From Sclerodactyla briareus (taxonomy: Eukaryota; Echinodermata; Holothuroidea; Dendrochirotida; Sclerodactylidae): DNA of 64,000 bases. How positions within the stretch are numbered: the stretch's first letter is position 1; the number at the start of each line of letters is the position of its first letter. The position numbers were made by a program, and so were the translations under genes. Below the pieces are notes generated by a model, which was given only the letters and a program-made list of their open reading frames with translations, ran no database searches and had not been told where the DNA came from. The stretch spans positions 1 through 64,000 of the forward strand of contig JAODTK010000854.1 in the NCBI GenBank assembly GCA_026419785.1. The letters run 5' to 3'. Shown piece after piece: positions 57,240 through 64,000 of the stretch.

Positions 57240-60200
57240 TTTTTGAGGTTTTTCGCAAATATCTCCATTTTGGATGTGGCTGAACAAAAGTGAAAGTTAA
57301 GCACATGCTTCAATAGCTCACTAAACACATTAGTGCTCTCAAAATTAGGCAGAAAACTATCAAAATTGGGGAATTTTGGAGGCAAAAAGACAAATGTTGG
57401 GGGCAGAATTTCTCATTTTTACGGAGTTTTTCACTATTTGTAAGATATTCCCTTATTCCAATGACTGAATGATTGCAAATTGTAGCATTGTTGTAAAAAA
57501 TCAGAAATACAACTTTCCCATGCAATTAAGACCAAAAATTACCAAAAAAGTCAATTTTAGAAGGAAAAAATTGATTTTTGGCCAAATTTGAGAATTTCGA
57601 AAATCGTTCAATTTTTCGCCCGTATACTTGGAGATTGGAGGACTGAATTATTCAAAATTTCAGGAGGAGGTACAAAGTATCAAGCAAAAGGTTCCAAGAT
57701 TGATGCTGTATATTAACTGGAAATTTTCCGGATATGATATATGAATAATTTTCGGGGGAAATTGCTGTTTTCAGACATTAGTTTGTATTAAAATTTTGTC
57801 CATTTGCAAACTTCGAAAAGGTAGCAAAGAAGAAACAATGATAGTTCCACATGGATGCTGATGAGATCTGCAACTCCGGGGTTTGCCCTCTTGTGGATTT
57901 TTGTACTGAAGAATCGGCGAGCTCAGGAGCCACACAGTAAAACCTATGGATGGGGACGGCACGTTAGAAAGTTGTCTCAAATGGACAAATTGCGCCATGC
58001 CTGTGCTGTAAAATCCGAACTGGCTGATAGTATCAACTATCACTGTATTTCTCTAGGTGTGGTCTCATAAGATATAAATAAACCACTCAGTTATCAACGT
58101 TGACGGATTCACAAGATTACCCCAGTATGACAGTATATATATAGTTGCGAAGTGGCAAGTTTTTCAAAACGCATTCCAATAATTATTTGAGCCATGAAGT
58201 TAAATGATACAAACTGCTTAATAATTCGGTATTCGCGTGTATGATTTATTCAGAGGGAGGGTGGTACGAAGCCGAATCAACAGATTTGGAATGTGTTGAC
58301 AAATATTGGAGTCGCTTCCTAGGCTATTTAATTTCAGGGTCTTGGGAATAACTTATTTGGAATAAGCCACGCAAAGTTTTCTAGGTCACTTCCTCTAACT
58401 TCTTGATTTTTTTGTATAGCAACTTATGTACACAATTATTAGTTGTTTATCTTATTTGCCATGGAATGAAAAAAAAAAAACCCAAGATGAATGGAAATAC
58501 ATGACGCCGTATTTGACTGCGAGAAGATGCTTGTTCCCAATTCCATCCAAACTATTCAGCTTCCTAAAATCGGATTTCAACCACAACGAAACGCGTGGAA
58601 TTGATGATCAGCTGTTTATCTCATCATATTAATGTGGGACTTAAGACAATGGTATAATGTTTTGTGTGAAGGGAATTAGTATACTAGGTGATTTGTACAT
58701 TCAGGCCTGGTCGCGTTAGTTTATTTCTACCAAGTCCCAAGTCAATAGAGTCAATCAGAAACAAAGTTCGTTATCTTCATCAACGAACTGAAATCTGAAT
58801 TATGAAACAAGGGTTCCTATACTGATTGCACCAATTTTCGACCACTGGGGGAACATACATACCAAACACCATTCCTCAGGCTGAGGATTGAATATGAGTG
58901 AGTGGATTCAGTTCTGATGACGGGACAACCCCTTCTCGAAAAGACGGATGTATTACCAATTATTATTATAATCATTTCCAAATTATGTATATATGAAAAT
59001 GACCAAAATCATAACGAACAACGTTAAAAAGAAAAAATGACGAATCAGGTGGTCCCTCACAACCCCAAAAATGAAATTTTGGCAGTTCTGATTCTACGTT
59101 ACACTCTGAGTTTAAGAAGGTGTTGAAAATTGCTTCCTCAGAAGTAATTTCGTTGTTTTGACCCTCCCCGGGGAACAAGGCTTCAGCAGTCCGCGTGACG
59201 AATGTTAGATTAAAGTACTTCTGGTAAGAATATTCAGAAAGGGGACTGGAGGTCCCTGTGGAGAGAAGAAAAAATCAAGCTTTCCTTCAGGTATGTGCTC
59301 ACACGAGTGAAATGAGTGAGTGAGTGAGTTAGTGGGTGGACGGGAGATGGAGGGAGGGATTGAGTCAAATAGTTTTTTTGATTCTAGGGGATAGGGTTGT
59401 TCCTGAAATGAGCAGAGGTTATATATCGTTGCAAATAGCAACAGGTCATCAACATGGCGCTCAACTGCTAACTTAGTCACGTCAGCAGCCTTCAGCCGTT
59501 GGAGTGGTGGGTGTGTCGAATTGTCCTGAATATTTCGAAAAAGAGGGCGACTAATATGTACAATTTATACCTGGCAGCAACTGTTGTCGGGATCGATCAC
59601 TATAGTACAACTGATTGAATACTCAGTAGCTGGTTGACTGGACAACCCGTCAGTTTTGGGGTCTGACACCGGTACAATATTTAGTATCCCAGTATTCCCT
59701 AAAAATCAATCGATGATCGCTGCTACTATCTCTGGACTCTCTGCCAAACAATTTTTCTTAGAGCGTTTTCAGTGTTTTCCAACTGTGCCTGAATCTCATC
59801 CAAATAATCAGTTTTTTTTTTCTACGGATTTCAATTAATGAAGGCATCCCGGAATAATAACTCGTTATTAGTTTTGAAGAAGTTGATTTTTTCAAATAAA
59901 TAAAGTCGGGGAAAACCACATGATACGTTACAGCCGAATTTCAGAATATTGAGTAAACAAATCGTGCTATTCCCAGTAGAAACGATAATCTATTTTGAAA
60001 TCCTTCTGCTTATTTGCGAGTTTTTTTTTTTTTTTTTTGCAGAGGCACACTCGGGGAGTTCTGGCGTTAGTATTCAGAACAGTCGAATCGTCCATCTTGA
60101 CGCCTCGCGCTTTAGAAATTAATGCCTTGGCAGAGGAGACCTTAGGCAATGATTCAATAGATTGACTTGCAGGGAATAGGAAATTATGTTATAAGTAAAT

Positions 60201-63100
60201 TAATAACGGGCTAACGGTGTTAGTCAGCCAGTTGGACCAGTAATTAGTCTGTTTACTAGAGTTAGCCCCAAGCAGAAGACTACACGGGGATGGACGAGAA
60301 CAAATTAGCTCGGTGTTCATCGACTGCTATTTATTTATAGGACCAATATGCCATTCTATATCTGAACCTCTATTTTCCCTTCAATTGGAGAGGGTCAGGC
60401 GGTAAAACCAGTTGCACGGGGACTCAGAATGTAGTCTCTCATCATTAAGAAGAAAGCATGTAGTTGCTTCACGTGATAATAATGTTAATATTAGATGAAA
60501 TAAAATGAAACGAGGATAGGTGATATGGTGCCAGAGCGTATGTAAATGTCTACATCGAAATGCACAGGTAACTTGGCAACCCGTTAGGTTGAAATATTCA
60601 AGGTGAATGGAAATATAGGTCAGCTCCAGGAACTGTCGAATAATTACTTAGTTAAGGATCTGTTTACGAGCTTTAGGCGTGTAGCATGACCGAAACACCA
60701 TATGCAACATCGAGAATGTGCCTTGGGGCGGGAACAATTGTTTTACGGTAATAAGAACACATAGATCGTTTTTGGATCAATTCACGATTTGCTGATTTCA
60801 AAATAAATCTAGCCTACTTTTGACAAAAAAAGAATTTTCTCACGAGGACGTTGATAACACAGAAATTCAAATGTGCCAAACATGAGCACATATGAAGGTA
60901 TCGTATAAATGAGCCCGGAAGCGATGTAGGAATAATATGAGGAGAATTGGAATCTATGACACGATTCATGGTGACAGAAACACAAATTATAGGGAATTCG
61001 TGACTCGTACTGTGTGTATTTTGTGTAGGGCGGTGTGCCCTGACTGTAAGCTAGCAGATGTGGCGGCACGCCACGGGACCTACACATCTCGCAATATTAC
61101 TCTATCGACAATGTATGTCAAACATAATGACGAGTGAGTCAGTCAGATCACGATCTGTCAGGTTCATAACTACTAATAGAACATGGAGAGCATCGAAACG
61201 ATTTGGGACATAAATTACTGAACCAAATACACTTGGGGTCGAAATTGAACTCCCAATTGGGTTAGGGGAGGACCAACGTTTGACCCTGGTTGAGTCGTTC
61301 TGGCCTGATTCGAATCAAAATTTGGTTGGTTTTTTTAGCTTCGACCAAAAACATGGGTCAATAGGACCCTGATTTTTCTAGAGTGAAATTTGCAACTTAA
61401 ATATCTTGGTGACGTCGGTAAATATATCTCTGCTGCGAAAGTAACCCAAGGGAGAGTGTCTGTGTGATAGTCTGTCCAGTCGCAAATCCAAAATCCCAGC
61501 AAGTGTCTATTGACTCATAATAAATGTTGCGCTTGCCAACTCTGGGCGACTGAAAGGATTGCGATAGTCGTTAGGAGTTCGACTAACTTAGAGTTGCATA
61601 GTAGAATTTGCTTTTTGTACCATTGTCGTATAATTTATTGGAGGTGAGTGGTTAACTGTTTTAGTATTCACGAGCGGACACTCAGTGCCTGCAAGCTCCC
61701 AATTAGAGACGGCGTCACGATGTGTGCAGGACAGCTCAGGAGCGTGACAAACATCCCGCGGGGGATAGGGAGGATAAACACTCCACCACTTTCGGCGACG
61801 GACTCCAACCTTTTCACACAGTAATTTCTGGTTCGAGAGGCCCCCACCATCCTTCCCCACACCCTTTCCATGCATGTGTTCCACTGCTAGGAAGGTGAAT
61901 ATATAATCATAGGTAACGTCGTCTGAGTCGGCCTATCTAGCAAGTCGTTTTCAATGTAAACTGTTTAACGCTAATATTGGACACTTTCAGCAATTATGCA
62001 ACTATACTGAGGCATATTAACAGGAGGAAAAATGGGATTGTAGTACAATGTGCTATCGTCTTGTGTAATGTGAGCAATGAACACAATGATAAATGAATGT
62101 CACCATAGTAAAAATCGCTCCGCAGTGGTGTTCGACATTACGGAACTCTGTTTTATCATGCTGCTTATCACATTACTGGCAGGCCTACACATTACAACGA
62201 TATCGTATTATGATACAACACGAGTTTTCGGTTTAGTAGCCCAATTGTAAAAAGAAAAAAAAACAGTACCACGTGACAATTTCTTGTCTACCATATGACC
62301 ACTTCTCATATGAACGAAACTAGCCAGTATCGGATTCAGGTAATCATACCTCTTACGAAATTTCAATTTTTGGCCGGAGGGATCGGAAGGTGGAGGTAAA
62401 ATTAAATTATGTGACCAATATTTTTTTTTTACTCTTTCGTGATTGGATGGACCATGTGGCTGTTCTTGTCGGCGTTATACGTTCCTAACACGATCCGGTT
62501 ACCTATTAGTGAGATTAGTTTTTTTTTTTTTTTTCTGATAAGACTACAGTCAGGCCTCCACGCCCATCGGGTTTATCGTCAACCACAAAACGACCATAGC
62601 AGCCGCCGGGCTTAGAGCGGCGTAGTTCATATCGAGCGTGGAATGTTTACCCTGGTAATGTATGCAAAGTTAATTTAATTATGTATCCGCCGACTCCTCT
62701 CAAAGTTCACCTACTCGAGAATGCTATCCATGTGATTGGAAACGAGCGCTGGAGTTGGCAGTTCCGATCCATTGGAGCATAAATAGTTTTGGCGAGAACC
62801 GCCTGAACGGATCATGTACTGGGACTGATGAATTTCGAATTCGTGCATCAATATTCAGTTATTGCCTGAAGATTACCTGTTTTTTTTTTTCCTGAACCCT
62901 GCCCGGCCACATTAACAGTTGTAACTGAATAACCATTCATTTAAGTGAAAATCTCGCAAAGAATATAGAACATATCGCCAGATCAAATATAGTTTCTCGG
63001 CCAGCCAGAACAGGATCATATACTATCCTGACAACCGTTAAACACACAATACACAGGATATAGTAATAACGCGGCATCTGTTATAAGTACAGCACGCCAA
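57240..63100. other. Long non-coding stretch
   Basis: About 5.9 kb without a recognisable gene. Contains A/T-rich low-complexity sequence at 57,340-57,660, a (GAGT)n tract at 59,305-59,340, T or A runs at 58,468, 60,022, 62,426, 62,520 and 62,880, and a GC-richer patch at 61,680-61,870 with overlapping frames on the minus strand but no domain. Confidence 0.45.
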
Positions 63101-63104
63101 GTTT

Positions 63105-63250
63105 GGGGCGCGTATTTCCTGATTAGCTAGTGATATTGTATTGCTGCTATTATATCCTTTGTTAGGTTCGGGATTAGGATCGGGTAATTGTATGTTAGTG
63201 CACCGACCACAGAAAATATTTTCCGAAGCAATGCGCATCGACCCTATCAC
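63105..63250 (+). repeat. Dispersed repeat shared with 50.35 kb, copy 2
   Basis: CTGATTAGCTAGTGATATTG, GTTAGGTTCGGGATTAGGAT, ACCGACCACAG and ATGCGCATCGA are collinear with the copy at 50,350-50,470. Confidence 0.55.
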
Positions 63251-63479
63251 ACAGGCCAGGTGTACAAACTAACCTGTCATTACTATTCCACTAGATGCAC
63301 TAGACTGTGTATAGGCGGGTCAAACCGCTCCACGGATATCACCATTATGAGCCATTATTGGGAAAGAAGAAGTGTTCAACACCCATTGAAGACCTTCATT
63401 TTGGTCAGAAACAAGATAGCTTCATCACAAGTTTTTTTGTACATCCATCCTAAGGTACAAAAAAAGTCACAAGAAAAAT

Positions 63480-63880
63480 GCAAATTTGACCCATAGTGAC
63501 CTTGAAATGACCTTCAACTTTGCAGGAACAATATGCCTCCTCCACAACGTTTATTCAAATATGACCGAGGTTGTAAAATCGCATAAATTATGAAATTTGA
63601 CCTTCCGATGCCTTCAAAGAACCTCCACATTTTCGTGATCCCACTATAGTTCCTACCCACCAAGTTTCGTTCAAAATGACTTACTTGAACATTTTGCTTA
63701 AATTATGCAATTAGCGGCCCCCAACATTGCATGATGCCCACTGTGAACAGGCGCACATGAACTAGGACGCACATGTGTACCAATTTCAGATCAATCGGAT
63801 ATAAAGTGTTAAAGAGTTAACTCCTAAAGTTTCCGGCAGCGGCGGCGGATCCTGGGGCGGCGGCTACACTCTTAAAAACA
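63480..63880. repeat. Dispersed repeat of the TGACCTT...GGCAGCGGCGGCGG type
   Basis: Has ATGACCTTCAACTTTGCAGG, CCCACCAAGTTTCGTTCAAA, TGTACCAATTTCAGATCAAT, CGGATATAAAGTGTTAAAGA and GGCAGCGGCGGCGG in order. This string of words is familiar from interspersed repeats of marine invertebrate genomes; the family name is not known to me. Confidence 0.5.
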
Positions 63881-64000
63881 AATGATTATCCCCCCGACAG
63901 TTCCAGTGTCGCGGGGATATACGATAGATTTCTGGTCAGGTATATCCAGTGTTGTAACTTGACTGTAATTCATTAGTTTCAGTAGGCTGCCACCCTGATA

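Noticed and set aside
61588-61884. 98-codon minus-strand frame in a GC-richer patch
   Set aside because: A second overlapping frame is equally open, no acceptor or donor fits well, and no motif is recognised.

Overview
This window looks like nuclear DNA of an animal, most likely a marine invertebrate deuterostome such as an echinoderm or hemichordate. The evidence is indirect: coding density is very low, reading frames are short and exon-like, and non-LTR retrotransposon fragments, a tRNA-derived SINE and microsatellites are present. There are many poly(G)/poly(C) runs, TAGGCCTA-type low-complexity words, and one receptor of the animal catecholamine family. No bacterial operon, phage, CRISPR array or plasmid feature is visible. 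The species cannot be named from the sequence alone.

Layout. Positions 1-17,743 are one tandem satellite array. Its monomer is about 1.0-1.4 kb, with about 14 monomers including a partial first one. From about 3,790 the monomers are organised as a five-monomer higher-order repeat of about 6.2-6.5 kb, present twice. A SINE sits on the minus strand inside one monomer. Positions 17,744-19,825 are interspersed-repeat debris and a 20-bp minisatellite. Positions 19,826-33,700 are mostly non-coding, with candidate exons near 20.8, 22.0 and 33.5 kb, a LINE fragment at 24.0-25.4 kb and a roughly 300-bp tandem repeat at 30.9-31.7 kb. Positions 33,700-41,700 hold a (GAAC)n tract, a recent 180-196 bp triplication whose copies each carry a CRE-type palindrome, one candidate exon and two minus-strand LINE fragments. 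Positions 42,640-45,300 contain diverged local duplications. Positions 45,574-46,725 (minus) encode an intronless, frame-disrupted aminergic GPCR that is closest in motif content to D1-like dopamine receptors. Positions 46,726-64,000 are largely unannotatable, with candidate exons near 51.2 and 52.9 kb, another LINE tail, MITE-like G-run elements and a further repeat at the right edge.

The only gene recognised with confidence is the GPCR. It has one in-frame stop, four apparent single-base frame changes and an 18-base poly(T) tract, so it is either a pseudogene or an unpolished long-read consensus. Monomers of the satellite differ from one another largely by scattered one-base gaps and homopolymer length, which suggests that part of their divergence is sequencing error. 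The genes show no sign of acting together. The most notable structure is the nested satellite: sub-repeat, monomer, then five-mer, with a retroposon insertion in one copy only.
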